Assembly: GCA_003427395.1 (NCBI GenBank)
Contig: BFEA01000083.1
Coordinates: 913,717 to 944,751, forward strand
Reading direction: 5' to 3'
From: Chara braunii
Lineage: Eukaryota; Streptophyta; Charophyceae; Charales; Characeae
DNA: 31,035 bases
The position numbers and the translations under genes are program-made. Positions 31,004-31,035 of this stretch are shown in pieces. The notes beneath the pieces are model-generated. The model saw only the letters and a program-made list of their open reading frames with translations, had not been told where the DNA came from and made no database searches. How positions within the stretch are numbered: the stretch's first letter is position 1; each line of letters begins with the position of its first letter.

Positions 31004-31035
<32 letters not shown>
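30985..31035. repeat. (TTG)n followed by poly(T) at the window end
   Basis: gttgttgttgttgttg leads into at least 31 T that reach the last base. This is a low-complexity end, plausibly where an assembly broke. The ~95 bp between satellite C and this run hold nothing recognisable. Confidence 0.9.

Overview
This window looks like repeat-dense nuclear DNA of a eukaryote, most likely a streptophyte (charophyte) green alga such as Chara. That assignment is inference. It rests on a Ty3/gypsy-type gag with a CCHC knuckle, LTR-retrotransposon 3' ends, a DNMT3-like methyltransferase remnant beside one of those ends, and long satellite arrays. Charophyte retrotransposons carrying cytosine methyltransferases are known. 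No host housekeeping gene, tRNA, rRNA or CRISPR array was recognised.

Layout from left to right. 1-915: end of a 91-bp satellite array, then a GAA microsatellite, then a C/T-rich block. 916-4235: decayed retrotransposon ends on the minus strand, with two near-identical modules (7-bp-stem hairpin, polypurine tract, TG- LTR start) at 2919-2953 and 4199-4235 and a broken DNMT3-like gene between them. 4236-6950: mostly unassigned sequence with short tandem repeats and a poly(A) run. 6957-8237: a degenerate gag copy that lost its capsid region and gained in-frame tandem duplications. 8757-10544: an intact 595-codon gag. 10984-14415: four divergent, co-oriented members of an unrecognised protein family, of which one is open throughout and three are broken. 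14839-15153: a possible RNase H fragment. 16366-18181: a 53-bp minisatellite interrupted by an 877-base assembly gap. 18330-30890: four tandem arrays with periods of 80, 91, 91 and 80 bp. The window ends in (TTG)n and poly(T).

All recognisable coding sequence is on the minus strand. Read in that direction the order is: RNase H-like fragment, family members A, B, C and D, intact gag, degenerate gag, LTR end, DNMT3-like remnant, LTR end. No reverse transcriptase or integrase was recognised, so the window does not hold a complete autonomous element. The gag-plus-family cluster may be a non-autonomous derivative or several nested elements. The satellite/GAA/C-T-block junction occurs twice, at 1-915 and about 25.3-26.26 kb, which points to a segmental duplication.
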